From Bugulina stolonifera (lineage: Eukaryota > Bryozoa > Gymnolaemata > Cheilostomatida > Bugulidae): 64,000 nt of DNA. Shown piece by piece: positions 13,901 through 26,288 of the stretch; within the stretch, counting starts at the first letter, position 1; each line of letters opens with the position of its first letter. The notes under the pieces were generated by a model. That model worked only from the letters and a program-made list of their open reading frames with translations, was not told the DNA's origin and searched no databases. The DNA lies in NCBI GenBank assembly GCA_935421135.1, contig OW285188.1, forward strand, positions 18,763,233 to 18,827,232. The letters run 5' to 3'. Made by a program: the position numbers and the translations under genes.

Positions 13901-16900
13901 CTGTGTAGCGTTTTACATGCACAATTTAATGGAGTAGTGATGCCGTTAGAAATAATCCAGAACTAAATTATGCTGACAAGAGTAGATGATTCTACAATTA
14001 AACTTGTGAGTAGATAACTCCAAAGTGGTACGCCCATTTGTTTGTTTGACACTTGTAGTGATAGAATGGATCATGCCACCCTCCATGTCTGTGCTGAGAC
14101 AGACACCTGCTATCACCTGCAGTGAGAGGCAGGCAGTGCTAGAGAAGAGAGAGAAACTGATGAGACTAGGTATGAGCAAGGAGAGTGATATATCTAAAGC
14201 TAAGGCTACTCAGGGTTGCTGTCCCGACATGTGCCCTGAGAGAGAACGTTACATCAGGGAAGAGAGACGCAGAGTTCATGCATATGAGATGATACCCGGC
14301 ACCGACTCGGTATGTTTAATCCACACTAACACATATAATGCATGTGCGTAGCAGGTTGTAAGCTTCACCTACCCCCTGTTGTGCTTCATACAACTTCATC
14401 ATGTTGGGTTGTAGTTCTTCATCCATATATAGATGTAGTAATGTATATGTTTCAGTATGATCCATCGAAAGGCTGTAGACCCAACACTGTAATATTCATG
14501 ACTAGGCTGTATATCTTATTATCATTTGGTTCAATACCTACTATAAACAGTCAACCTCATGAATGTTGGTCATGTGCTGTCCCAGTATTGTTTATTTATA
14601 TGCTTGTATATTACATGTAGATTATGAATATTGTTGTTATGTTGCCTAGCAACCACAAATAGACCATAAAATAGCTGTGAAGGAGTACAGTAGGTCTTCA
14701 GCTGACCAGGAAGAGCCCCTCCCTCTGGAACTCAGGCCAGGTCATGTGCTAGCTCAGACTATGGAGTATCTATGTAATAATATACTAGACATTGGTGGAG
14801 ACGGTGCCTGGGGAGATTGGTACGACTTCCTCTGGAACAGAACCCGGGCTATCAGAAAGGTATGTCTGTGTGTGTAGTTCATCTGGTAGTACTCAATAAT
14901 GCCATTCAGTTATAATTGCTTATTTTCTCAGATAATGATGTGCGGTACTAAATTCTATTCAAAAATGTTGGTGTGGGATAATATTTCATTTATAAATAGT
15001 AGTATCAGACGCATTTTTTATTTTTTACTTATCTCCTAATATTTCAATACTCATCCGAGTATCATCATCAGAGGATAAATGAATCCTCTGTTGATGATAC
15101 TCGGACAAGTATCGAAAAAATAAAAAAGGCATCTCATACTGCTATTTAAAATTCTATTCAGTAGTTGAAGTTGGTTTTGTATAAATTGTATCCATCTTAT
15201 CTTGTGTACTAGGAGGTGAGCTTTCTCGTAGATTATCCTTTATTGTAGAATCTAAAAAGGGCCATTCCATGGGGACTGATCAAATTTGCGTGCTGGCCTG
15301 ACTCAGATTCTTTTGAAAATTTGCAGGTTGAAAGAGCACCCTTGAATTAGTGGGAAACCACCAATTTTTTTTCTATTTGAGCCCTGTGGTTCCGGCAGCA
15401 GCTCGTTGAAAAGTGGGAAAGTGTGGTGGGGACAACTCCAAATTGAATTTTTTAAAATTCCTAAACATTCAAATTATTATTGTGGCCACTGTATGATACT
15501 TAGAGCTGTAATCTTTGTTACATAGATACTTTCATATATGTGCTTCAGCTTCATTACTCATTCAAGCCTGTATGGTCAACATATTGAGGGTCAGAGGTCA
15601 CTGAAAACACCTCTCGGAGCTAGTTTGACCCAAATTCACTGAAAATCGACCAAATAAACACTGCTGGATTTGATGAAAAGAAGGTTGATATAGAATAACT
15701 AAGGATTAGAAGTGCTCAACACAAGGATAAATGAATTTTTGAGAACAAAAAAAAACTCTCCAAAATGAACTGTATGGCGACAGCGGCTCAAATTCAACAT
15801 GGCCGTCGTCCGAGTTGGCGTTTTGGGGTGTTATTCAAGGCTAAATCTACTAAACTTAGTAGTGAAAATTAATGGTGAAAATGTTGCTATATACACAATT
15901 CACACCTGTAGATTCCATTTCTGCAATAAAAACAATGTCTTTTTGGGTCTAAAAGGCTGAATTCTCAGATTCAAATTTTACATACATTCGCTATAATATA
16001 GTGACTATATCGCCAATGCAGTTAATTGGCTATGGCCATAAAAGTCAGTCAAGACTTAATTTAAGGTGCAATTTGAGACTTGGCCTGGTTATGCAACCTA
16101 CTTTGTGAAGAAAAATGGGTGAAATCCGTTTTACTAGCCTAAACATGCAGTTTTGTTAACTTTGCCATTACTCTTCCCTTCACACGTTTGTTAAATGAGG
16201 CAGAATAGCTAAGCTAAGCAGTATTTCCAGGTCAGACTTAACCAAGTATTGTTTAATGAAAAGGAAGGGGAAGAAGATGGAGCTCCATAGAACTAAGGCT
16301 TCTTTAATCAGTGGGTGAGGTGGTTTTAGCCCGGGATTTTTTTTATGGTCACCATTAGTTATCAGATTCTAATCAAAAATATACATGCAAAATTATAACC
16401 ACAGCCCACAAACAATAGTTTTGACAAACTTACATATATACATGTACATGTATTTAGCTTACAATTAAACCAGTCTTTACTAATTAGCTTCAAAAATATT
16501 TTTTGTTCATGATATGTGAATAGTTCCTTTTCTGGTGTATAAGTGTTGTACAGTATTTATTAGAAGAGATTGAATTTCAGCAGTCTATAGTATAACAATT
16601 ATTTTGGCCAGGTCAATGTGCTTGTCTGCACTTAGAAAGGTGAGATCTGCTCTTCTTCTATTCACTGAGCGTAATTTTTTCAGATAAGTGGTTTTGTCTT
16701 TCGAAGGGTCAAAACTATCTTGATTGAAAATCAAGTTGTCGGTATAAGGAACGGTAAATTTCGCTAGGTGATGTTAGCAAGTACATTAAACATTATTACC
16801 TTTGGAAACAAGCGAACACTTGTAATATAATTTCAACTTGCTAGGTACAACTAAAACTAAGTCTCACAAAACCATATTCATATTTTTGATTACTCTGTTG

Positions 16901-19900
16901 ATTAAAAGTTAATGCATGCCGCACCACTTACCTTAGTTGTGGTCATTTATATAGGACCAAAAAGATATTTTTGGAGCTAATTAGCAAACACCGGTTAAAT
17001 TGTCAGCTACATGTAAATATATATAAAAATTGTTAAAAGTTATTGTTCGAGGGCTGTGGCTATAGTTATGCATGTACATGTACATATATTTGAGTAGAAT
17101 TTGATAACTAATGGTGACCCCAAAATTTGTCTTGAACTAGTTGAAACAACCTTTAACTCCTCAGCCTCACCCACTGATTAAAGATGCCTTAGTTCCACGG
17201 AGCATCACTTTCTTCACCTTCTTTTTCATTAAACAATACTTGGTATAAGTCACACCTTGAAATACTGCTTAGATTAGCTATCTTACCTCATTTAACAAAC
17301 GTGTGAAAGGACGAGTCATGGTAAAGTTACCAAAACTGCATGTTTGCGCTATTAAAAAGAATTTCACCCATTTTTCTTCACAAATAAGGTTGTATAACCA
17401 GGCCAAAATGCAAATTGTACCTCAAATTAAGTCTTGACTGACTTCTATGGCCATAGCCAATTAACTGCATGGCCATGTAGTCACTATATTATACTATAGC
17501 GAATATATGTAAAATTTGAATCTGAGAATTCAGCCTTTTAGACCCAAAAAGACAAAGTTTTTATTGCAGAAATGGAATCTACAGGTGTGAATTGTATATA
17601 TAGCAACATTTTCACTATTAATTTTCACTAACTAAGTTTAGTAGATTTAGCCTTGAATAATGCCCCAAAACACCAACTCGGACGACGGCCATGTTGAATT
17701 TGAGCCGCTGTCGCCATATAGTTTATTCTGGAAAGTGTTTTTTATTCTCAAAAATTTATTTATTCTTGTATTGAGCATATTCAATATTTAGTTATTGTAT
17801 ATCAATCTTTTTTTCATCAGATCCAGCAGTGTCTATTTGGTCGATTTTAGGTGAATTTGGGTCAAACTAGCTCCGGGCGGTGTTTTCGGTGACCTCTGAC
17901 CCTCAATACTTTGACCATACAGGCTTGAATGAGTAATGGGACTGAAGCACATATATGAAAGTATCTATGTAACAAAAATTACAGCTCTAAGTATCATACA
18001 GTGGCCACAGTAATAATTTGAATGTTTAGGAATTTCAAAAAATTCAATTTGGAGTTGTCCTCACCACATTTTCCCACTTTTCAACGAGCTGCTGCCGGAA
18101 CCACAGGGCTCAAACAGAAAAAAATTGGTGGTTTCCCACTAATTCAAGGGTGCTCTTTCAACCTGCAAATTTTCAAAAGAATCTGAGTCGGGCCAGCACG
18201 CAAATTTGATCAGTCCCCGTGGAATGGCCCAAAAGGCTTTTCCAACTTGTCAACTTGTCAAGCAGTTGCATGTACATGTATATACCCTGTTTGCCATTGC
18301 TAATACTCATACATAGCACACAAGTCATGTACATGTATTTTATACAGGATATTACACAGCAGCATTTGTGTAGTCCGGTAGCAGTTGGTCTGGTAGAGAA
18401 GTGTGCCAGGTTTCACATATACTGTGGTGCCCGTCTGGTGGAGGAAGGAGCAATGGTGTTTGACAATAAGATAAATAATGAGAATCTGACAAAGTGTCTG
18501 CAGTCTCTCAAGGAGTTGTATGCTGACCTGATGAAGAAGAACGTGACGTGTGAGAGTGAGGCAGAGTTCAGGGCTTACGTGGTGCTCATGAATCTGAATG
18601 AAGGAGACACGCTCAGGTAGTGTAGTAATACATAGTGTAGGCGACACGCTCAGGTAGTGTAGTAATACATAGTGTAGGCGACACGCCCAGGTAGTGTAGT
18701 AATACATAGTGTAGGTGATGCACTCAGGTAGCGTAGTAATACATAGTGTAGGCGACACGCCCAGGTAGTGTAGTAATGCATAGTGTAGGCGACACAGCCA
18801 GGTAGCGTAGTAATGCATAGTGTAGGTGGTGCACTCAGGTAGCGTAGTAATACTTAACTGCATACTGTATATTCATGTAAGTAAACCAAACCCTGTATTT
18901 CAGCATGAAACCATGAATTAGTTACCCTATAATAATAAATAAACTCTTATTCTGGTAATCTGTAGGGAAGTGCAGCAACTGAGACCAGAAGTGAGGAACT
19001 CTCAGCAGATTCACTTTGCTCTGTCAGCGTATGCCGCTCTGAACGACAGAAACTATGTCAAATTCTTCAAACTCGTCAAGTCTACGACATTCTTGAACGC
19101 TTGTATCCTGCATAGATACTTCAACCAGATCCGCTATGAAGCTCTAAAGATTATATTGAAAGCCTACAGTGGTGCCAAGGGTCCTGCCTTGGTAAGAAAA
19201 GGCACTTTGTCTACGTGATAGTATATCTACTGGCACAATATACATGTATGAACTGATTTCTAAGCTAAATTCTCTAAAAAGTTATTTTATAGGCCTACCG
19301 ATTCTGGTTTACATTAAAGTTTTCAAAAATTTTGTTAACTCTAGGAGTAACATTCGGACTAAATACTGACCTGAGATCAAATTGGTGGTGGCTTGACTTC
19401 TATATCTGTAGTAGAGTAGGTAACTCTTTTAGAGTTCATATTTTAGCTGGTTCCTTTCATTATATTTGTAGATGACATTTGACCAATTAGTGTCAGTTCT
19501 ACACTTTGAGAACAGTGAAGAGGCTGGCACCTTCCTCCAACACTACGGTCTCGTTGGCCCGAGTTCTGGTGCTAACCCATCACTCAGCAGAGATATCTTT
19601 GTGAACCCAGAGGCTCCTCTCTCTATGACCCGCTCTCCCTCATTGGTGGAGAGTAAGCTGACCACAAGCCTTGGAGAGGCCGTGTATGGTCAACCGCTTC
19701 CACCCAATGAGCTTAAAGAACCTACCTCCAGCTTTGATGAGTCAGGATACTTTATCGGCATCATCAAACCTCCCAAGGCTAAGCAGACAGGTGCGTATTA
19801 TGATTACCAGTATGTAGCCTACAGTAGATACAGTGTAGTTGTTGTAGTGTGCATTAGTTATGTGTATGGTTCAGTCATCTATTGTGATATGAGGTTGTCC

Positions 19901-22900
19901 CAATCTCTGGTAGAAGGAAATGAGAATAAGTAGAGGATAACTTTGGAATAATACCCTAATGTACACTACGTCGTGTAGTTATCTTTTGGAAAAAATTTGA
20001 ATTTTAATTGATAATTTATGCAAGCCCATGGTTTAAGGGTGACTACCAAATATTCATCAGGAGAATGTTTTGTATACATGCCTAATGAAGAGATAAATAT
20101 AACAATGCACTTAGAAAAAGTTGAAGCTTGTAGTTCTGTGTGCAATATATTACTATGGACTAAGTACACAATTTCTCTTATACATACATGTAACTATTCA
20201 TTATTCTGCAGAGTCGGATTCTCAGCAACAGTCAGCATATCTTCCTCTGACAGCTGCAGTCAGTCTCCCACCTTACGACCAGATTCCACCCCAAGTAAGC
20301 TATCTATTCCTGTGATATTCTATGAACAGCTTTATAACTTATATTGTCATATCCACCATTGATTGAGATGAGGGTATTTGACACCTGACAACTCTGTCAG
20401 TATGCATACTATATGTGCTGTAGCCACATGTGGTATGTAACATGTAATACATGTACTGTAAAGTATAGCTTCATTGAACTATCCAACAGGAGATGTAGCT
20501 TCTCTTCAGCTGCTGTAGTTTATTATATTTATTTATTGTTTATCTGTTGCTAGGTGATTAAGGATGTGACTAAAATGGTGATTCTTGAGATGACGGACCC
20601 AGACACAGTCTCAGTGGTAAATGAGTGCTTAAACGAGGAAGTGCAATGCCTAGCAATGCATAAACATTGGATGCTAAAGTTAACACACGGGGTCAGTAGT
20701 GAATACAATATACATTGTACATGTATATACATTGTAGATATATATTCGGGAGTAAACAGCACCTGACCTGGCATCATTAGATAACAATCCACATGTACCT
20801 ACAGTATAGCAACTGTTATTCAGCGTACTTTATCTCTCAAGCTCAGACTGTAGAAATGGTCTGGAATGTGTTCTAATTGGTTGTATTGTTGTTGTAATTG
20901 TTCTAACCACATGATTAGCCTCTGTGTGAAACAGTTCACCATCAACATTCAGGGTGAGGTGAGTGGAAACCCAAACCAGGAACTCGCATCTGGAGCTATT
21001 CATTGCTTCACCATTATTTCATATTATTACTACTCATATGTTATGTACTACATTTACTATACATGTATGTATGCACTTCTGTGGTTACCTATATGTTCAG
21101 TATGTACACATGATCATTACGCTTGAAATACATATAATATACATATACGTCATGTAGGTAGTGGAGGAGTTATGTGCCAATGTGGTAACAGAAGTGTTGG
21201 GCGAGGCTCGCAAGGAGTTAATCGCTCAAAGGAAAGTTGAAGAGAAGATTCTGGAAGGAAAGATCTGTGATGAGTTTGTTACTGAACTAGTGAGTAGAGT
21301 AGAGTCTGAAGAGATACTGAAGATAGCTGAAGAGGTTCACAAGTAAGTGGTCTGACTGGTTATTAATGTTTCACTATTAATATAAGACAAGTAATAATTA
21401 TATAAGCCTAATAATAGAGGACTAGTGATATAAGACTAGTAGCTAGTAATATAAGACTAGTTATATACACGTATATTACTACCTCAGAGAGGTAAAGGCT
21501 CAGCTCATGGAGAAGCAGATAGCTAAATGTGCAGCCAATGTGAATGCAGACCTCATACACAAACACATGGTGTGTATTCTGGAGGAACTGGCCATGGAGG
21601 TCTACCACACAGACGTAGTGGAGCGTCTGGAGGAGCTGGAAAATGCTGCAGAGAGAGTGCACTCTGTCAGATGCAGACGGTTCTACCGGAGGTGGATGAC
21701 TGTGTTCAGGTTTGTTTAATTATTGTAATGACTGTCTACAGGTTTGTCTAATTAGTGTGATAACTGTGGTCTGCTTTGATAGGATCATGTCATTCTAAGT
21801 AACAACCAATTACATGTAGCACTTGCTGTAGCTTGTGTGGATCATGTTATCATTTTGGAGTTTCTCCCTCTTTATGGGTTGAAAATTTGTATTTACCCTG
21901 CCTTAGCAAACTCTTAAAATCAGATGACTCTATTAATTTTAATATGGGTGGAACGCCTGCCAAATATTGTTCATTTCAACTGTAGGAACACACCAAACCA
22001 ACATTATAATAGTTGTTCTACTCTTAAAATAATTTTAATCTCTTCTGCAAGATGCCAGGAAATTACAAAGTTACTCCTTACAAAGAAGGGATTATTCAGT
22101 AGATAACTTTCATCTACAAATATAGTTATACTATAATTAATATAAGCTTTAATAATATACATGTAAATACTGACTAGAGATGTATAGCTTTATCTACATG
22201 TACCATAATGGAAAGATTAGAATAAAGTCTACAGGGGCTTGAAGCTACATAGTGTAATCCCCTAGTATTATGTTTCAAATATAATAATTCTAGTCGGCTT
22301 GTTGTGCACGCTGCAGTTCTAGTACATATATGTTTTACTCTAGCTCGTACATATCTGCACAGTACACTCTGCTCACTACACACTACACGATTTACTCTAT
22401 ACAGCATACACTACACAGTACACACTACACAGTACACACTACACAGTTCACATTACACAGTTCACACTACACAGTTCACTCTACATAGTATACAGTACAC
22501 ACTACACAGTATACTAACTACTTACAGAACCAGGACCCATCTAAGGAGGTCTATGCTGACCTTCCCTGCTGCACCTTCTCTGCTGCCTCTTAAGAGGAAT
22601 CATCATTTCCGGCTCAGTAATAAGTCAGTACAGATCAGCAAGAGAACCAGGTTTAGCCTCAGGGCTCCTGCTGATTTAACAGAAGAACTTAGGCTATCTA
22701 ATATACAGAGGATGGTGACTCTTGCCCAGACCAATATGCCTCTCAACATGACAACGACATTGGCTCCAGTCTTAATTGCTAATAGCAAAGGTACGGTCAT
22801 TGTCTGCCCTTGTTGGCCAATATTAACTACATGTATAATACATGTATACAGTGCTGTCTATAACACGCTGACCTTGTGTATTCATCCAGGTTCCGACTAC

Positions 22901-25900
22901 ATGAAGCTTGTTCTATCTTTACCTCCATCATCGTCCTCAGATGTGGACAGGAAACTCTCTAACTGGCTGACTGGCAAATTCTCTCTTGGCTCCGTGCCAG
23001 ATGTAAGTAATCTTCAGTCACCTTAGTACCAGTTGTAGTGCAATACTCCCTATTGGTTTACATTTCACTTTGTAGTACATGTCGCTATATTGGTTGTGTG
23101 GTAATAAGTTTCAATGAAATTCCAGTATCGTAAAATTTATTTGCCTAAATTTTTTGTCTACACATTTTATTGTAGCTAATTCATTCAGACAGGTTACTCT
23201 ATGATTTCAAAGTGAGATATTTTTTGAAAATACTTCAGTTCTGTCTAACTGAGCGTTACCATGTTCTCTAACAGACTTATACAATAGTTGATACACCTAT
23301 TGTAGCCTGGACTACTCAGCTTATACAACATAACTACAGAGGATGAGACACGCCGACCCAGTACTGTCAGGTTTGGTATCTGTATACGACGTGTCACGGA
23401 TTCATGTGACGAAGAGGATGCTAAGTTATTACTCGGTACCAATATGGCTGTCATACTACTTCCTGTTTCGGAAGATGATGAGCCTGATGACGTAAGTGTA
23501 ATAGCTGTTAGTTTGTTGTTATAATGGGGCATTTGTAGATACCTGTTACATAAGGTATTTAGAACTCGATACCTTGTCGCAGTTTGATGGTACTGCTGCT
23601 ACTGATACCCTTGTCAATGTACTGTATCCTACTCCATAGTATGGTGTTGTGCGTAGTATTGCAGTTAGCTTTTTTTAGTTTTGATGCTGGATCATGTATT
23701 TCGCTTTCTCCTTTTTCCTGTTGATTAATGGTTGTACACGTATGTATGAATATTAGATACTGTAATCTGGCTATTATTTTCATTGAACAATCATTCTCAT
23801 TGATTTTGTCTATCTCTATCATGCCCTTCACCAGTCAACACTAGTTAACAGTCTAATACATACTCATAATTCTGTAGTGCTGTGTTTTAAATTTGTTCTC
23901 TCTCTGATCACACGACCAAGGGCAGACAATTCCTAATTACATAAACTTTGTATATACATTGTGGTATCATGGTGATATTAATTACTTACAGTCTTACTGG
24001 GTTGAGCCTCGACAAAGACTTGAAAGCCTTCTGTTGAGTAAGCTACGGGAGCTACCATCTATTCCACTGGTGGTTATAAGTCCACTACAAGTGGCTAAAG
24101 AGGCAGTACAGCATAAACTGGGGGTATATGAATACATAGACAGGGGAGTGCTCAGTCATGTCAGGGTAGACAGACTCGATAGTAACGTCGGCTACAACAG
24201 AGAGGTGAGAATTTCAGCATATCAGCACTTGTATATACATGTTTGGTGATATTCTGCAGATTTAATATGCTTCCACATTAAATATTGTTTAGTTAAACAT
24301 TTTAAAAAATGTGCTGCCCGTATCTGATGATGCTGCTGCTGCAGTCTAATAACTAAATACAGGTATATTGTTAGCGAATCTAACTGAAATCATGTTTATA
24401 ATTCCAGTAAAAATTGTATTTTAAAGTAAACTTTTCTCAGAGTCAGCAGCTTTGTGGTATTGTCTAATAGTTCTCTATTGTCATTGCTTAATATGGTGCC
24501 TGTTATGTTACAGCTACCAGTAACACTGCAGTGGCTGGTTTGTCATAGGCCACCACCTCCTCACCTCTCGCTCACTGATATCAAAACTCTTATAGAGACG
24601 TATGTATCCTCTAACTTTCTCTCTCCTGTCTACCACGATCTATACGAGCGACACAACTCTGACCTGCTCCACCAGGTATGCTGTCACAGTATAATATGAT
24701 AGTGAATATAGCGGTGGAGTTCGTAGTTCAGTTGGTAGGTGGGTTTCCCCTTACAATGGTCATTGGTGTATTTATTCCTAATAATTGAATATTCTAGTGC
24801 TTTTCCCTCAGGCCCAAAGAAATTTTGGGTAAGCATTAGTCTAAAATTCTACACTATTCGCGTCAAGAAGAGTACAAGTTTAGGTCCGGCAGAAGCGTAT
24901 TAATTTTCTCGCGTAATTGGCAGATACAGATGGACGTGTCTACGGCAATGGAAAAAATCGTCCATTTTTACTGCATTATTAATGTTTACAGGATGTTCAG
25001 GGGACTATAAACTATTTTAACAAGGTAATGGCTGCCTTAGCAAGGAATATTGTTGATGAAGCGCAGTACTCGTGGCCTGTGTATGAATACAATAATGGTA
25101 AGACAACTTGCAACATAATGTGTTGTAAAAGTTGTAAACTCGATGAAGGATAACCTAACTATGTGCTCAAGCAATCTGTGTTGTCATGTCAATGAACTAT
25201 GAGTATGTATTTATACTCACCACAAACTAGTACTAAAATTGTTGCCTGAAGACAGCATATACAGTATAACCACATCAAGGGCCACTCAAGTTTTTTTCTC
25301 AGGTAATGTGTTGACCGAGGATGAAGTGCTGCGGATACTGGAGTCAATATGTCTGCCTGCTTTCACTCACTCCGATTCTGATGACTGGCACCATGCGTGT
25401 AACGATATATGTGCATATCTAGACACTGTTACACTGCAATATCAGCACCTGCCTTATGGGAACTCAGAATCAGGTGTTCTCCTATATGCTAGGTAACTAC
25501 ACGACAGCTATCTACTATACTGCGCTGTGCTTACGACACTTTGCCAAACATACTGCATTATTGAATAGCTTTGTAGCATTGGATATTAGCATGAGTTTTG
25601 TTCTAGAGTTCAGAACCTGTTGGCCAAGACCGAGTCTGTATTCACAAGTCGGTGTGAACGAAGATTTCATTGTCCACCACCACTGCAGCCGTTCCGTGCC
25701 AACGTGCCATGGACTGATGTTGTAATAGCGTGCATTGAGTATGCTGTCTCTCTACTGGATGAGAACAAGATGGTGGTTCATCTACCCGAGGTTAAAGAGA
25801 CAGACGTGGAATTCCCGATTGGTCAGTACACATCATTTTATAATTGTTTTATCATTTTTACAAGTCTTATAGATGCACTAACACGACGTCATTGGTTTAT

Positions 25901-26288
25901 TACAGGTGCTGCAGCACAAACATATACAGGCACCATGATACTGGCACTGGATACGGCTCAGAAGCTGGAGGAGGAGCAGGTGATGGAGAATAGCTTCATC
26001 GATCTAGAAACTTCTATACACGCTGCACCTTTCTCCGCATTAAAGATCGATATATCTGATGAAGTGAATGCGAGCAGACATTTTAACAAGCTTCTTGAGT
26101 CAGAGATCACATCTGGTGATATGTTTAATATCACAAACAATATCTCAGATGATGAGATGAGAGATATTGAGTTTAACCCTGGTGATGACAAACCAACATT
26201 GCAACAAATGCTCCAGGATGAGAAGGAAAGAAATGAACAGTTTGAGCGATATCTAACTTCTGCTTTAGAGCAAAACATGGCTGCCTAG
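10952..26288 (+). CDS. MCM3AP: Germinal-centre associated nuclear protein (GANP/Sac3 family)
   Basis: Twenty-five exons: 10952-11022, 11814-12019, 12433-12635, 12737-12802, 12919-13434, 13583-13766, 14059-14309, 14650-14859, 18348-18616, 18966-19191, 19472-19790, 20212-20294, 20554-20691, 20935-20958, 21158-21342, 21488-21709, 22528-22790, 22890-23002, 23306-23491, 23992-24204, 24514-24675, 24992-25097, 25303-25473, 25609-25821, 25906-26288. They join into 4983 nt, 1660 aa, with no stop. Domains: RRM-like at 15-92 (TLICRNLP); nucleoporin-like FG motifs (LFGRAL, LFGKSS, LFGRSL, NPFGKQ) to about 350; SAC3/GANP domain from about 470 ([28 protein letters not shown]); acidic helical CID-like region 923-1058; family C-terminal region to 1660. 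It scaffolds the TREX-2 mRNA-export complex at nuclear pores. Human GANP is about 1980 aa. The FG part and the 24-nt exon are the least certain. Confidence 0.88.
14994..15150. mobile_element. Small fold-back MITE in an MCM3AP intron
   Basis: An inverted repeat of about 157 bp. Outer arms AAATAGTAGTATCAGACGC and GCATCTCATACTGCTATTT pair, followed by T- and A-rich stretches and inner arms around CCGAGTATCATCATCAGAGGA. AAATTCTATTCA occurs on both sides (near 14950 and 15152), offset on the left by about 33 bp. It has no coding capacity and lies 0.1 kb before the larger fold-back element. Confidence 0.7.
15259..18230. mobile_element. 3-kb long-TIR fold-back element
   Basis: The left arm (15259 to about 16530) and right arm (about 16930 to 18230) are reverse complements over nearly 1.3 kb with scattered mismatches and small indels. 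Examples: GGGCCATTCCATGGGGACTG against CAGTCCCCGTGGAATGGCCC at the ends, CATGGCCGTCGTCCGAGTTG (15799) against its complement ending at 17693, and CTAATTAGCTTCAAAAATAT (16480) against the right copy ending at 16984. The unpaired centre is about 400 bp. AAAA flanks both ends, a possible but low-complexity 4-bp target duplication. I see no transposase frame. It is best called a non-autonomous long-TIR or Foldback-type element. It lies wholly within one intron of MCM3AP, sense-neutral. Confidence 0.85.
18605..18858 (+). repeat. 37-bp tandem array containing a 5' splice site
   Basis: The array begins in the last coding bases of the MCM3AP exon 18348-18616. The motif CAGGTAG recurs exactly every 37 bp at 18614, 18651, 18688, 18725, 18762, 18799 and 18836. 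The first CAG|GTAG is the natural donor; the other six are copies inside the intron. Units differ at a few positions (CTCAG, CCCAG or GCCAG before the donor; GTAGTG or GTAGCG after), so the array is not brand new. Reading past the true donor meets TAG at once. Confidence 0.9.
20935..20958 (+). other. MCM3AP: Candidate 24-nt microexon of MCM3AP
   Basis: Encodes FTINIQGE between an ACAG acceptor and a GTGAGT donor. Skipping it also keeps the frame, because both flanking exons are in phase 0, so sequence alone cannot show whether it is constitutive, alternative or false. Confidence 0.45.
22360..22515 (+). repeat. CACTACACAGTA minisatellite before a 3' splice site
   Basis: Degenerate 12-13 bp units (CACTACACAGTA or CACTACACAGTT) fill the end of the intron up to the branch-point-like CTAACTACTTACAG before exon 22528. 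This leaves little ordinary polypyrimidine tract. It explains a long but false frame running through the intron into the exon. Confidence 0.75.

Larger units (their letters stand above)
14059..19790 (+). other. MCM3AP: SAC3/GANP domain exons of MCM3AP
   Basis: Five exons hold the helical SAC3 core and PCI-like part. Diagnostic strings are [97 protein letters not shown] and [13 protein letters not shown]. All are in the order known for Sac3 and GANP proteins. The domain binds PCID2/Thp1 and DSS1 in TREX-2. A 3.5-kb intron containing the fold-back element splits it between TRAIRK and DITQQ, so this core depends on splicing out a large hairpin. Confidence 0.85.

Noticed and set aside
18300..18863. 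187-aa minus-strand frame with repeated Tyr/Thr/Leu-rich units
   Set aside because: It is the shadow of the 37-bp tandem array and of the antisense of an MCM3AP exon.
22304..23026. 240-aa plus-strand frame
   Set aside because: It reads from a minisatellite intron through exon 22528-22790, an intron and the next exon. The spliced MCM3AP model explains the coding parts.
23273..23305. Earlier acceptor CTCTAACAG for the MCM3AP exon ending 23491
   Set aside because: It leads to an in-frame TGA; starting at 23306 keeps the frame and gives the conserved FGICIRRV segment.
24715..24765. tRNA-like TAGTTCAGTTGGTAG segment
   Set aside because: Only the A-box half is seen; the rest does not fold as a tRNA.
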